DNA of 64,000 nt from Erythrobacter sanguineus (GTDB lineage Bacteria; Pseudomonadota; Alphaproteobacteria; Sphingomonadales; Sphingomonadaceae): positions 1 through 64,000 of the forward strand of contig NZ_FRDF01000001.1 in the NCBI RefSeq assembly GCF_900143235.1. Direction: 5' to 3'. Made by a program: the position numbers and the translations under genes. Numbering within the stretch: the first letter of the stretch is position 1; every line of letters begins with the position of its first letter. Under the pieces are notes generated by a model. It ran no database searches. It was not told the origin of the DNA and saw only the letters and a program-made list of their open reading frames with translations. Shown in pieces: positions 55,269 to 64,000 of this stretch.

Positions 55269-56372
55269 TTAGCGTGACCCGTCGCGATCAAGCGCCGCGA
55301 TTAGCGCCTGAACCTGCGCATTGTCGCGCAGGTTGATGTCGCGTTGCGGGAACGGGATCTCGATCCCGTGTTCCTTGAACAGCCACCACAGGTTCTTGAG
55401 CACCGCGCTGCGGACATTGCCGACCCCTTCTTCGGGATCGACGATCCAGCAATGGATGGTGAAATTGACCGAGTTGTCGCCATACTCGCTCATCCACACC
55501 GTTGGCGGGGGCGTGTTGAGCACGCGCTGTGCCTGCGTCGCGGCCTTGAGCATCAGTTCCTCGGCGAGGTCCATATCGGCATTATAGCTGACCCCGACAT
55601 GCACCTGCATCCGCACCTTCTTGGAGGAGTAGGACCAGTTTTCGACCTGATTTATCATCAGGTTTTCGTTGGGAATCAGGTATTCGCGTTCGTCACGGGT
55701 GGTGACCGATACGGCCCGGATGCCGATCTTGCGGATCTGGCCGAAGGTCTGGTTGCCAGCCATGTCAGCCACCGCGATGACGTCGCCGGGCTTGATCGAC
55801 TTGTCCATCAGCAGGATGATCCCGGCGATCAGGTTGCCGAAGGTTTTCTGCAAGCCGAAGCCGATCGCAAGGCCAAAGGCGCCGCCGAAAAAAGCGAGCG
55901 CGGTCAGATCGATACCGAGCAGGTCAATCCCGATGAAGAAGGCGGCGGCCCAGATGATGATCGACAGGATCTTTTCCGACAGCAGCTTCTGGGTGCTGTC
56001 GAACCGGTCGACGCTGCGGATCACCCGGCGCCCGAGGCGGTTCAGCAGTATCGCGGCGGCGATGGTCAGCAGGATGACCGCGACCACCAGCAGCGAATCG
56101 AACAGCGACACGCGGATCTGTCCGACTTCGACCGCGATTCCATCGAGCTGTTCGAGGAACGCCCCGGCCGTCTGGCTTTGCGCGGCTACGCCTTCCCTCA
56201 GCTTGTCGGCGGCTTCGACCGCTTCGACCGGCTCGGTCGCGGCAGGCTGGGGTGAAGGTGAAGGTGACGGGTCGGGCGTGGGCGAAGGTGTCGCTTCGGC
56301 GGCGGCGGGATCCGCATCGCTGTCCGGCATGATGGCCTGGGAGGCGGACTGGGAGACGGCGGCGATGATCAT
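55269..56372 (-). CDS. MscS family mechanosensitive channel
   Basis: This 367-residue protein has a Pro/Ala-rich N-terminus (about 15-60), three membrane spans (about 90-115, 130-150, 160-190), the pore helix ALAFFGGAFGLAIGFGLQKTFGNLIAGI and a beta domain (IKPGDVIAVADMAG, VTTRDEREYLIPNENLM). It is a MscS-type osmotic release channel in the inner membrane. It overlaps metC by four bases, so it is the last gene of sseA-metC-mscS. Confidence 0.93.
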   Translation of the reverse strand: MIIAAVSQSASQAIMPDSDADPAAAEATPSPTPDPSPSPSPQPAATEPVEAVEAADKLREGVAAQSQTAGAFLEQLDGIAVEVGQIRVSLFDSLLVVAVILLTIAAAILLNRLGRRVIRSVDRFDSTQKLLSEKILSIIIWAAAFFIGIDLLGIDLTALAFFGGAFGLAIGFGLQKTFGNLIAGIILLMDKSIKPGDVIAVADMAGNQTFGQIRKIGIRAVSVTTRDEREYLIPNENLMINQVENWSYSSKKVRMQVHVGVSYNADMDLAEELMLKAATQAQRVLNTPPPTVWMSEYGDNSVNFTIHCWIVDPEEGVGNVRSAVLKNLWWLFKEHGIEIPFPQRDINLRDNAQVQALIAALDRDGSR

Positions 56373-57565
56373 GGAGTCTCCTTCCCGGCGAGCGCCTCGG
56401 CAAGATCGGCGATCAGGTCGTCCGCGTCCTCCAGCCCGATGGCAAGGCGGATTGCAGGGCCGGCCGTGTCAGGGCTGGGCATTACAGTCCGATGATCCTG
56501 CGGGGTGGTGACCAGCGCAAGGCTTTCATAGCCGCCCCAGCTATAGCCGATGCCGAACAGTTGAAGCGCATCGACCACCCTTGCCGCCGCCGTGCGGTCC
56601 GCGCTTGCCAGCACGAAGCCGAACAGGCCGCAGCCGCCGGTGAAATCGCGTCGCCACAGCGCGTGGCCCGGATCGGATGGCAGCAACGGGCTCAGCACGC
56701 GCGCGACCTGCGGCTGGGCTTCAAGCCATTGTGCGATTTTCAGCGCGGAACGGGTCTGCGCTTCGAGCCGCAGGCCCATCGTCCTGAGGCCCCGCGCCGC
56801 CAGCGCGGCATCATCGGGCGAAACCACCTGCCCCAGATCCTGCGCAGTGCGGCGCAGTGCGCGGTACCAGCGCTCGCCCGCGCTGGCGGAGCCCATCATC
56901 AAGTCGGAATGGCCGCCAACATGCTTGGAAAGGCTCATCATCGTGATGTCGCAACCATGGGACAGCGCGGCAAAGCCCAGCGGGCTGGCCCAGGTATTGT
57001 CGATCAGGCTGACCGCGCCATGGTCACGCGCGATCGCGGCCAGCGCCGGGACATCGCACACCTCGAAGGTCAGGCTCCCGGGGCTTTCCAGCCACACGGC
57101 GCGCACCGGTTCGGCAAACAGCGTGCGATAGGCATCCAGATCGAGCGGGTCGAAAAACGTGGTCGTCACGCCCAGTCGCTTGAGCAGGCCGGTGGCCATG
57201 CTGCGTGAAGGATCATAGGCATTGTCGGCCATCAGCAGCCGGTCGCCGGGTTTGAGCACTGCCAGCAGGCCCCCCGCGATGGCGGCGACCCCGCTGGGAT
57301 AGAGCACCGTGCCAGCCGCGCCCGGTTCCAGCTGGGTCAAGGCCTCGGCCAGCGCCCACTGGGTCGGCGAACCGCGGCGGCCGTAGAAGAACTGCCCGTC
57401 GTTGTTATTGCCGCCCGCCGCCTGACGATCCGCATCCTTTTCGTAAAGGTGGGTCGATGCGCGCCATACCGGCGGGTTGACGACCGGGCCGGTCCATTCG
57501 GGCCGCCGTCCGCCGCGCACCAGCTTGGTGGCGGGCTTCAAGTGCTTGTCGCCGCCGCCGCTCAT
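56369..57565 (-). CDS. metC: cystathionine beta-lyase
   Basis: This 398-residue PLP enzyme makes homocysteine from cystathionine. It has RRGSPTQWALAEAL, YPSGVAAI, the WLESPGSLTFEV and DNTWASPL segments, and the PLP Lys in MMSLSKHVGGHSD. It resembles MetC more than MetB (NTWASP). The start at 57565 makes an ATGA overlap with sseA. Confidence 0.93.
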   Translation of the reverse strand: MSGGGDKHLKPATKLVRGGRRPEWTGPVVNPPVWRASTHLYEKDADRQAAGGNNNDGQFFYGRRGSPTQWALAEALTQLEPGAAGTVLYPSGVAAIAGGLLAVLKPGDRLLMADNAYDPSRSMATGLLKRLGVTTTFFDPLDLDAYRTLFAEPVRAVWLESPGSLTFEVCDVPALAAIARDHGAVSLIDNTWASPLGFAALSHGCDITMMSLSKHVGGHSDLMMGSASAGERWYRALRRTAQDLGQVVSPDDAALAARGLRTMGLRLEAQTRSALKIAQWLEAQPQVARVLSPLLPSDPGHALWRRDFTGGCGLFGFVLASADRTAAARVVDALQLFGIGYSWGGYESLALVTTPQDHRTVMPSPDTAGPAIRLAIGLEDADDLIADLAEALAGKETP

Positions 57566-58419
57566 GTTCCGGGCCCCTGGGCCTTGGGCGTGGCGGGATC
57601 GGCGCCCCATTCGCTCCAGCTGCCATCGTAAAGCGCGGTGTCATGCTTGCCGAGAAGGTGCATCGCGAACAGCAGCACGCTGGCGGTCACGCCGCTGCCG
57701 CAGGTGGTGGTGACGGGGCGGTCAAGATCGACCCCGGCGTCCACGAAGGCTGCATGCAGATCATGCGGAGGCTTGTAGGTTCCGTCCGTGCCGAACAGCG
57801 CGGAGTAGGGGACGTTGAGACTGCCCGGAATGCGCCCCATCGGGCCGCCATGGACAGGATCGATCCCGGTGCCGAACACCCGGTCAGCGCCGCGGGCATC
57901 GACCACCTGCTCGGCATGTGTCTGAAGATTGGCGAGCATGTCGGCCTTGCTGCGCACGCCCTGCGGCGGGGCGAGGGCCGCGCGATCGCCGGGGGTGGTA
58001 TCTGGCCTTCCGCTTTCAAGCGCACGTCCCTCGGCCCGCCACTTGGCCAGTCCGCCATCGAGGATTGCGACATTGCGCCACCCGCAGGCGGTGAGCATGA
58101 ACCACCCCCGCGCCGCGGTGCGCACGGCGCTGTCATCATACAGGACGATGCGGCTACCTGGTGCCACGCCAAGCATGGCGAGCATGTCGGCCAGTTGCGA
58201 GGGCCGGGGCAGGGCCTGCGGCGTTGCGGATGTCTCGTCTACCAGCGCAGCGAGATCGAGGAAGCGCGCACCCGGAATATGCGCAGCGGCGAATTCGGCC
58301 CGGGGGTCGCGCCGGGCGGCGGGCAGGTGGCGCGAGGCATCCAGCACGGCCAGTCCGGGATCGCCCAGATGCGCCGCCAGCCAATCGGTCGAAACAAGGC
58401 TCGGGAAAGTTTCGGTCAT
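57562..58419 (-). CDS. sseA: 3-mercaptopyruvate/thiosulfate sulfurtransferase
   Basis: This 285-residue protein has two rhodanese domains. The active-site Cys lies in TCGSGVTA; the CGSGVT loop is typical of mercaptopyruvate sulfurtransferases (thiosulfate enzymes have CRKGVT). It moves sulfur from mercaptopyruvate to thiols or cyanide. It starts the three-gene operon with metC and mscS. ATG at 58419 is used; an ATG at 58455 has extra Arg-rich residues that look non-coding. Confidence 0.92.
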   Translation of the reverse strand: MTETFPSLVSTDWLAAHLGDPGLAVLDASRHLPAARRDPRAEFAAAHIPGARFLDLAALVDETSATPQALPRPSQLADMLAMLGVAPGSRIVLYDDSAVRTAARGWFMLTACGWRNVAILDGGLAKWRAEGRALESGRPDTTPGDRAALAPPQGVRSKADMLANLQTHAEQVVDARGADRVFGTGIDPVHGGPMGRIPGSLNVPYSALFGTDGTYKPPHDLHAAFVDAGVDLDRPVTTTCGSGVTASVLLFAMHLLGKHDTALYDGSWSEWGADPATPKAQGPGT

Positions 58420-58468
58420 GCCGCAGGGCCTAGCGTGGCAGCGCCGCGCCGCCAAGGGCAGCGGGTGA

Positions 58469-59479
58469 TTACCCGGACCGGGCGGTGTGCGGGGCTTCGA
58501 TCGCGCGCGCCCTCAGCCCGGCCACCGAGCCGGGCGGAATGTCGAGCGGCAGCGGGCGGACGCGGCCCTCGGTATCGCCAGCGCCGCCGACCACGAAGCT
58601 GCGGGCCAGCGCCTGCTGCCCTTCGCCTTCCAGCGTCACGTGCACCAGCGGAATGAACAGCGCCGTCTTGCCCTGCATGATCGGGTTGATGGCGGCGAGG
58701 GGGAGCTGCACTTCTCCGGTGATGCTGCGGCCCTGATGCGGGCCGATTCGTTCGACCCGGGCAAGGCTGCGCGCAGCGGCCAGCGGCGCGGCATTGCTGA
58801 CCTCGCGCTGCGCACTTGTCAGTTGCACCGCGACCGCAAGATCGCTCACCGCCCGGTCTGTGCGGTTGGTGATGGTCAGGCGATACTGGATCATGAACAT
58901 CATCACGCTGCGGGTCGCCGCGGTGATATCGAGCGCAAGGTCGAGCCGGGGCAGGGCAGGCTGTTCGCCATCCTCGGCTATCGGCGGCGGCGCCGCGAGG
59001 TGCAGCACCTTGGGCTTGCGCCGCCGCCATAGCCCGACCCCCGCGATCAGCCCCGCCAGCAGCGCGGCTGCTGCGGCCAGCCAGACCCATCCGAAAACCG
59101 GCTCACCCACCGGATCGGAAGGCGCGCTTGCGGGCGCTGTGGGTTCGGGGGCAGGGCTTGCTGGTGACGCCGGTTGGCCCGATTCAGCTGCGGTCTGCGC
59201 CGCCGGTTCGGCGGGCGTTTCGACCAGAGGCGCTGGTTCCGGCACGGGTGCGGGTTCGGGCGCCATTGTTGGCGTTTGCAGCCGGGGCGGAGCAGGTTCC
59301 GGCCCAGATTCCGGGCCAGATTCCGGCGCAGTTTCGGGCAAAACTTCGGGGGGCGTGTCGCTGGCTGGTTGCTGCTGCGCCGTCAGCGGCCCCACCATGA
59401 CGATAGCCATGACGATAGCCAGAACGGGCGCACGGCGCACGGCAGGCAGGTGAAGGACAAAGGTCTGGGCGCGGGTCAT
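58469..59479 (-). CDS. hypothetical exported membrane protein, Pro/Ala-rich
   Basis: This 336-residue protein has a signal peptide ([16 protein letters not shown]), a long Pro/Glu/Ala/Ser-rich outer segment (about 35-125), one membrane span ([21 protein letters not shown]) and a cytoplasmic beta-rich domain ([38 protein letters not shown], given in part). No known family is recognised. It stands alone and divergent from queF. Confidence 0.78.
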   Translation of the reverse strand: MTRAQTFVLHLPAVRRAPVLAIVMAIVMVGPLTAQQQPASDTPPEVLPETAPESGPESGPEPAPPRLQTPTMAPEPAPVPEPAPLVETPAEPAAQTAAESGQPASPASPAPEPTAPASAPSDPVGEPVFGWVWLAAAAALLAGLIAGVGLWRRRKPKVLHLAAPPPIAEDGEQPALPRLDLALDITAATRSVMMFMIQYRLTITNRTDRAVSDLAVAVQLTSAQREVSNAAPLAAARSLARVERIGPHQGRSITGEVQLPLAAINPIMQGKTALFIPLVHVTLEGEGQQALARSFVVGGAGDTEGRVRPLPLDIPPGSVAGLRARAIEAPHTARSG

Positions 59480-59602
59480 CGTGATCGGTTCGGGGTGCCG
59501 GAGTGTATCATCGCAAGCTTTGTCATGCCACATAGGGATCGGCGCGATGCCGCGTCCAGTTGTGTGCTTGCGTCCATCCCCCATTCAAGGCAACAGCGCG
59601 GC

Positions 59603-60076
59603 ATGAACACCACACCCGACACCCCCTCTGTCGCCCCGCAATTCCTCGGCAAGGACACGCCCTTGCCGGTTTCGCCCGAGGAAGCGCGGCTCGACTACGT
59701 GCCCAATCCCCGCCCCGGCCTGACCTATCTGGTGCGCTTTGTCGCGCCCGAGTTCACGTCGCTGTGCCCGGTCACCAGCCAGCCCGATTTCGCGCATCTG
59801 GTGATCGATTACGTGCCGGGCGATACCATCGTCGAGAGCAAGAGCCTGAAGCTGTTTCTCGGTTCATTCCGCAATCACAACGGCTTTCACGAGGATGTGA
59901 CGGTGGGGATCGGGGTGCGCCTGTTCGAGGAAATGCGCCCGCATTGGCTCAGGATCGGTGGCTACTGGTATCCGCGCGGGGGCATCCCGATCGATGTGTT
60001 CTGGCAGTCCGGCGCGCCCCCCGCGGACCTGTGGCTGCCCGATCAGGGCGTGGCCCCCTATCGCGGCCGCGGCTAG
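59603..60076 (+). CDS. queF: NADPH-dependent 7-cyano-7-deazaguanine reductase
   Basis: This 157-residue type I (single-domain) QueF reduces preQ0 to preQ1 in queuosine tRNA modification. It has the catalytic Cys55 and Asp62 in [13 protein letters not shown], the [13 protein letters not shown] motif and the HEDVTV segment. No preQ1 riboswitch is seen before it. The start at 59603 is chosen by length; the longer frame upstream is antisense to the previous gene. Confidence 0.95.
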   Translation: MNTTPDTPSVAPQFLGKDTPLPVSPEEARLDYVPNPRPGLTYLVRFVAPEFTSLCPVTSQPDFAHLVIDYVPGDTIVESKSLKLFLGSFRNHNGFHEDVTVGIGVRLFEEMRPHWLRIGGYWYPRGGIPIDVFWQSGAPPADLWLPDQGVAPYRGRG

Positions 60077-60123
60077 ACCCCTTCCAGACCCCTTCCAGAC
60101 CCTTGCCAGCGGGCGTTAGTGGA

Positions 60124-60139
60124 TGTTTCACGCGAAACA
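60124..60139. promoter_or_regulatory. parS-like site / hairpin
   Basis: TGTTTCACGCGAAACA differs from the ParB site consensus TGTTTCACGTGAAACA at one base. It is between convergent queF and the c-di-GMP gene, and with neighbouring bases GGATGTTTC/GAAACATCC forms a 9-bp hairpin, so a terminator role is also possible. Confidence 0.55.
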
Positions 60140-60149
60140 TCCCTCCGGG

Positions 60150-62363
60150 TCACACGCTGAGGTCGAGCTGAACGAAGGCCGGTGCGCTCTTGTGCCCTTC
60201 GCGCCACTTGGCCAGGGGGAAGGCTCCCGCACCCAGCGCCGCCAGCGGAATGCCCGCTTCGGCCAGCGAATAGGGCGAGATGCGATGACGGGTCATGAAC
60301 CCGCCGCTGCCATCGCTGATCAGCGCGGTCTCGAATTGTAGGCCTTGGCTGTTTTCGGTTGCGTTCGCCACCTTGCTCACCACCAGTTGGCCATGGCCGA
60401 GGTCCAGCACCACGTCGGTGCCCATCGGCACGCCTGCCAGACCGTTGATCCGCGCGCCGGTCTTTGACAGGTTGCGCAGGATCACGTCGTAATAGTGATC
60501 TTCATGGATCAGGCCAACCTTGCGGAAGATCGAGATGCGTTCTGCGCGATGGCGCGGTGGGCCGCTGGGCGAGACCTTCATGGTGCCGTCCGAAACCCGG
60601 GCCAGAAGTTGCTCATGGTCGATCGCCGGTGAATAGACATAGCCCTGCACCAGGTCCGCGCCGCGTTCCCTGACCAGCTTGAGCTCGTCCATCGCTTCGA
60701 CGCCCTCGGCCACGGTCTCCATCCCAAGCGCCTTGGCCAGCGCGACAATCGCGCTGATGATCGCCGGGTTGATGTCGCCATTCTCGGTACAGCCGCGCAC
60801 AAAGCTCTGGTCGATCTTGATCTTGTCGAAATGGCCATGCTTGAGATAGGCGAGCGAGGAATAGCCGGTGCCGAAATCGTCGAGCGCCAACCGCACCCCG
60901 ATTCCCTTCAGCTCCCGGAAGATGGCGTCCACCGCTTCAAGGTCGCCCACGAACACGCTTTCGGTAATCTCCAGTTCAAGCCGTGACGGAGCAAGACCCG
61001 AGGCTGACAGCGCTGCGGCCACGGACTTGCGGAAACCGGGACGCACGAACTGCTTGGCCGAAACATTGACCGCGACCCGGATCGTTTCGGGCCACTGCGT
61101 CGCGTCGCTGCAGGCCTGCCGCAGGGCCATATCCCCGATCCTGACGATCAGATCGTCGGTTTCTGCAACCGGGATGAATTCGGCAGGCGAAATGTAGCCT
61201 TCGTCCTCGTCATGCCAGCGCAGCAAGGCCTCGAAACATTTCACCTCGTTGCTGACCGGGTCGACCAGCGGCTGATAGGCGAGCTTGAGATCCCCCCTGT
61301 CCACCGCATCGCGCAACCGTTCGCCCAGTCTGGCCGACTTGGAGGCGGCATCGCTCAGTTCGGTGGTGAAGAAACAGAATGTGCCGCCGCGCCCTTCCTT
61401 GGCGGCATAGAGCGCCATGTCGGCGGCCCGGGCCAGTTCGTCGGCTTCCACCCCGTCATAGGGCGCGATGGCGATGCCGACCGAGGTGCCGATAATCGCC
61501 CGGCGTCCGTTGATCTGGTAGGGTTGCGACAGCGACTGGACAATGCGGTTTGCCAGCTCCCCCAACGCGCCGCGATCGTCCATGTCGGGCAGCAGCACCT
61601 GAAATTCGTCGCCGCCCAGACGTCCCACTTCGCCGCTGTCCTTGACGATGCTCTGCAGCCGCTCTGCCACCTGCTTCAGCAACGCATCGCCTGCCGGATG
61701 GCCCATGGTGTCGTTGACATGCTTGAAGCGATCAAGGTCGAGCATCATCAGCGCGCAGCTGCGCTGGCTGTTGCGAAAGGCCGCCAGCGTCGCAGTCAAC
61801 TGTTCGCCAAGCTTGCGGCGGTTGGTCAGTCCGGTCAGTTCATCGACCTGCGATTGCCGCGCGACCTGCATTTCATGCGCGTACTGGCTGGAGATATCGA
61901 CCGCGCTGCCGCGATAGCCCAAAAACTTGCCCGAAGGATCGGCCAGCGGTCGCCCGTTGAGCCGCCACCAGCGTATCCCGGGCTCTCCCCCGCGGCCCCT
62001 TGGCGTGGTGATCGCGACCACATGTTCCTCGATTTTCGAATGGGCTTTGAGCTTGAAGCCAAGCGCGCGCTGCTGCGGGGCGCCGGGTTCTGGCTCGACG
62101 TCGCCGAATACCTTGATCAGCCCCTTGCCGATCAGGTCCTGCCCCGCGATCCCGAGATCATCGAGCGCCCGCTGCGAAAGAAAAGTCAGGCGTCCTTCGC
62201 TGTCGGTCGCCCAGAACATGCCGATGCCGAGTTCCTCGACATCGCTGAGCACCGTGGTGCGGCCCGGCAGAACCGGCGGTTGGTCGACAGACGACGCATT
62301 GGCGCTGGTCGGGCGCGACGTCGAGGCCTTTTGCTTGACAGATTTAAGAAAGCCCAATGGCAT
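60150..62363 (-). CDS. PAS-GGDEF-EAL-PilZ protein (c-di-GMP turnover)
   Basis: This 737-residue protein has PAS (about 40-165), GGDEF (GRLGGDEFQVL, 250-254), EAL (CFEALLRW, 378-380; DDFGTGYSSL at 495; ETVAEGVE) and a C-terminal PilZ domain (about 604-725; RHRAER). It should bind and probably both make and break cyclic di-GMP. The RxxD inhibitory site before GGDEF is missing (KDSG). All EAL catalytic motifs look intact, so phosphodiesterase activity is likely. No signal peptide or membrane span is seen. The start has AAGGA 6 bases upstream. Confidence 0.95.
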   Translation of the reverse strand: MPLGFLKSVKQKASTSRPTSANASSVDQPPVLPGRTTVLSDVEELGIGMFWATDSEGRLTFLSQRALDDLGIAGQDLIGKGLIKVFGDVEPEPGAPQQRALGFKLKAHSKIEEHVVAITTPRGRGGEPGIRWWRLNGRPLADPSGKFLGYRGSAVDISSQYAHEMQVARQSQVDELTGLTNRRKLGEQLTATLAAFRNSQRSCALMMLDLDRFKHVNDTMGHPAGDALLKQVAERLQSIVKDSGEVGRLGGDEFQVLLPDMDDRGALGELANRIVQSLSQPYQINGRRAIIGTSVGIAIAPYDGVEADELARAADMALYAAKEGRGGTFCFFTTELSDAASKSARLGERLRDAVDRGDLKLAYQPLVDPVSNEVKCFEALLRWHDEDEGYISPAEFIPVAETDDLIVRIGDMALRQACSDATQWPETIRVAVNVSAKQFVRPGFRKSVAAALSASGLAPSRLELEITESVFVGDLEAVDAIFRELKGIGVRLALDDFGTGYSSLAYLKHGHFDKIKIDQSFVRGCTENGDINPAIISAIVALAKALGMETVAEGVEAMDELKLVRERGADLVQGYVYSPAIDHEQLLARVSDGTMKVSPSGPPRHRAERISIFRKVGLIHEDHYYDVILRNLSKTGARINGLAGVPMGTDVVLDLGHGQLVVSKVANATENSQGLQFETALISDGSGGFMTRHRISPYSLAEAGIPLAALGAGAFPLAKWREGHKSAPAFVQLDLSV

Positions 62364-62683
62364 AGTTTGTCCTTGCCTGCGCATCCCGCCGCCGAACCCG
62401 CACCGCGCAGGTTCTTCCGCCCGGTCTTTCGGCCAGCCGCCGTTGTGTTGAGCCAGCCTTAACCAAGGGCGATTGAAAAAACGTTACGGCCCGAACCGCC
62501 CGCGCCCTGAGGCGGTCAGAGGCAAGGAATCGCGGAACATCTTGTGTGGTTCGTCGTTAAGGCGTCATGTTGCTTGGCGGCACATTATTGCGGTCGAGCC
62601 ACTTTTGACGTAATTTATCTGCATTGCCGCAGCGCGCAGGGGGATCAGCGACAGCGGCTTGCTGACATCTGGGGGAAAGAATT
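62364..62683 (+). other. intergenic region between divergent genes
   Basis: This 320-base region holds the upstream regions of the c-di-GMP gene (minus) and the ligase gene (plus). A possible sigma-70 promoter for the ligase is TTGCGG (62588), 17 bases, TAATTT (62611). GGGGGAAAG precedes the ligase ATG. No gene or RNA was found in it. Confidence 0.5.
62588..62616 (+). promoter_or_regulatory. candidate promoter of the acyl-CoA ligase gene
   Basis: TTGCGG and TAATTT are 17 bases apart; the start would be near 62623, about 60 bases before the ATG. The boxes fit only partly. Confidence 0.35.
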
Positions 62684-64000
62684 ATGCCTGAAGCCGGTGC
62701 GGCCACTGCCGCGGCTGATGCTGCGGTCAATTCCGTGCGCAGCCGCGCCGAATGGGACGCCATGCGCGCCGCCGCGCTTGCCGATCCGGGCGCGTTTCAC
62801 GGCGATATTGCCGCTCGCAACATGCACTGGTTCGTTGCCGATATTGGTGGGGCAGGTGCATGGCTGGCCAAGCGGGCGGACGGACGCTTGCACGGCTGGG
62901 ATGCTGCCACCGCCTTGCCGGTCAGCCCCGATCTGCCAGATGATTTCGCCCCCTGGCACACGGGTTTCGATGGTTCGCAGCCGCCGCACTGGCGCTGGTT
63001 CGTGGGCGGGCGCACCAATGCCGCCTTTTCCGAACTCGATCGCCATGTGCTGTCCGGACACGGCGATGAAGCCGCGCTGATCTTCGAGGGCGATCGCTGG
63101 GACATGTCGGCCAATGGCGGCAAGGGCGCGCCGATCGATTGCTACACTGTCAGCCGCAAGCAATTGCTGCTGGAAGTCGCGAAATGCGCGGTCGCCTTGC
63201 AGGCGCTGGGCCTGAAGCCGGGCGACCGCATGGCGCTCAACATGCCCAATATCGTGCCGCAGATCTACTGGACCGAAGCGGCCAAGCGGATGGGTGTCGT
63301 CTATACCGCCGTGTTCGGTGGCTTTTCCGACAAGACCTTGTCCGATCGCATTGCCGATACTGGCGCGCGGGTGATCGTCACCTCCGATGGCAGCTACCGC
63401 AACGCGCAGGTCGCCGGGTTCAAGAACGCCTATACCGACCCGGCGCTCGACAATTTTGTGCCAGTTACCACGGCGCTCGATATCCTGTCTGGCCTTGACC
63501 TGGGCCTGCCCGATGCTGACAGCGCCACAATCGTCGATACCGTGCGAGAGGCGCTCAGCGGCGAGATCACGGTTGACCGTTCGGACGTGATGCGCGGGGT
63601 CGGCCGCGCGCTGATCAATCTCGGGGCCGAGGGGCGTATTACCAGCGCCGATGCCGCGCGGGTCAGAATCGCGATTGCATCAAGCCTTGTCACCCTGCCG
63701 CCGCGCGTCGAAGCGGTGATTGTGGTGCGCCATACCGCGCAGCCGGACGTGATCTGGCGCGAGGAACGCGACCGCTGGAGCCACGAGTTGACCGATGCGG
63801 CGCTGGCGACGGTGCTGGAAAAGGCACGCGCGGCGGGCTTTGACGTCGAAACGCAGGCCGACCTGCTGACGCTCCCCGACAGCGATTTTGTCCGCGCGAT
63901 CTGGGCCTCGTCAAAGCCGATGCCGGTCGATGCCGATTACCCGATGTTCTTCATCTACACCTCGGGTTCGACCGGAAAACCCAAGGGCATCGTCCATTCG
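62684..64000 (+). CDS. AMP-forming acyl-CoA synthetase, N-terminal part; candidate propionyl-CoA synthase (cut by window edge)
   Basis: This frame runs from ATG 62684 (GGGGGAAAG upstream) to the window edge without a stop (439 codons). It has an acetyl-CoA-synthetase-like N-terminus (LRA.. WDAMRAAALADPGAFHGDIA, HWFVADI), LGLKPGDRMALNMPN, VYTAVFGGFSDKTLSDRI, and ends in the ATP loop YTSGSTGKPKG at residues 425-435. In plain acetyl-CoA synthetases this loop lies about 160 residues earlier; the extra comes from an insertion (about 235-330) and surrounding sequence. Such a long ligase domain is known in the fused propionyl-CoA synthase of Chloroflexus and Erythrobacter. The downstream domains would show whether it is that enzyme. 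Confidence 0.85.
   Translation, partial: MPEAGAATAAADAAVNSVRSRAEWDAMRAAALADPGAFHGDIAARNMHWFVADIGGAGAWLAKRADGRLHGWDAATALPVSPDLPDDFAPWHTGFDGSQPPHWRWFVGGRTNAAFSELDRHVLSGHGDEAALIFEGDRWDMSANGGKGAPIDCYTVSRKQLLLEVAKCAVALQALGLKPGDRMALNMPNIVPQIYWTEAAKRMGVVYTAVFGGFSDKTLSDRIADTGARVIVTSDGSYRNAQVAGFKNAYTDPALDNFVPVTTALDILSGLDLGLPDADSATIVDTVREALSGEITVDRSDVMRGVGRALINLGAEGRITSADAARVRIAIASSLVTLPPRVEAVIVVRHTAQPDVIWREERDRWSHELTDAALATVLEKARAAGFDVETQADLLTLPDSDFVRAIWASSKPMPVDADYPMFFIYTSGSTGKPKGIVHS

Noticed and set aside
61212..62462. 416-codon + strand frame opposite the GGDEF-EAL gene
   Set aside because: Antisense shadow of a gene with clear motifs.

Overview
The window is a GC-rich chromosomal segment of an alphaproteobacterium, most likely Sphingomonadales close to Erythrobacter. 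The reasons are the gene content and order (a full mraZ-to-ftsZ division and cell-wall cluster, type 2 ArgC, TPR-SPOR, YbjN and ProC genes after ftsZ, CysI with DUF934 and DUF2849 partners), the codon use, and sphingomonad-like palindromic repeats. Almost all of it is ordinary core genome; the less ordinary parts lie in small intergenic elements.

Layout. 1-9.6 kb: an S9 peptidase, the nitrogen-assimilation pair glnB-glnA with a sigma-54 promoter, argC, an SH3-like protein, an M17 aminopeptidase and a methionine aminopeptidase. This part also holds three copies (one partial, one broken by a nonsense codon, one intact) of a small GIY-YIG nuclease gene. The two complete units are each flanked by inverted palindromes and are about 375 bp long. 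9.6-18.5 kb: a membrane protein, ccmB and ccmA (haem export), a pterin carbinolamine dehydratase, an SDR, a second S9 peptidase, a DNA glycosylase divergent from a 2Fe-2S ferredoxin, a cysteine synthase and two envelope proteins. 18.5-38.2 kb: the dcw cluster mraZ-rsmH-ftsL-ftsI-murE-murF-mraY-murD-ftsW-murG-murC-murB-ddl-ftsQ-ftsA-ftsZ, all on the + strand, mostly with start/stop overlaps, so it probably behaves as one long translationally coupled operon. It makes UDP-MurNAc-pentapeptide and lipid II and builds the early divisome.

38.2-43.5 kb: TPR-SPOR protein, YbjN protein, proC, a Bax-inhibitor-type membrane protein and a polyproline lipoprotein. 43.5-47.6 kb: tRNA-Ala(CGC), a long hairpin element, then a cobalamin riboswitch controlling a BtuB-like receptor, a small membrane protein and a BtuF-like protein. 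47.6-50.8 kb: obgE, proB and a nucleoside-sugar-epimerase-like protein. 50.8-55.1 kb (minus strand): cysteine/sirohaem genes cobA, DUF2849, cysI, DUF934 and cysH. 55.3-58.4 kb: sseA-metC-mscS with overlapping ends. 58.5-64 kb: an envelope protein, queF, a parS-like site, a PAS-GGDEF-EAL-PilZ protein, and the start of a large AMP-forming acyl-CoA ligase cut by the window edge, whose long insertion makes it a candidate propionyl-CoA synthase.

The most interesting material is (i) the GIY-YIG genes packaged between REP-like inverted repeats, (ii) three long imperfect palindromes of about 160-220 bp in intergenic positions, (iii) a one-mismatch parS site, and (iv) a REP doublet read in frame as the C-terminus of the sirohaem methyltransferase. 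All functional statements come from reading motifs; no database search was run.
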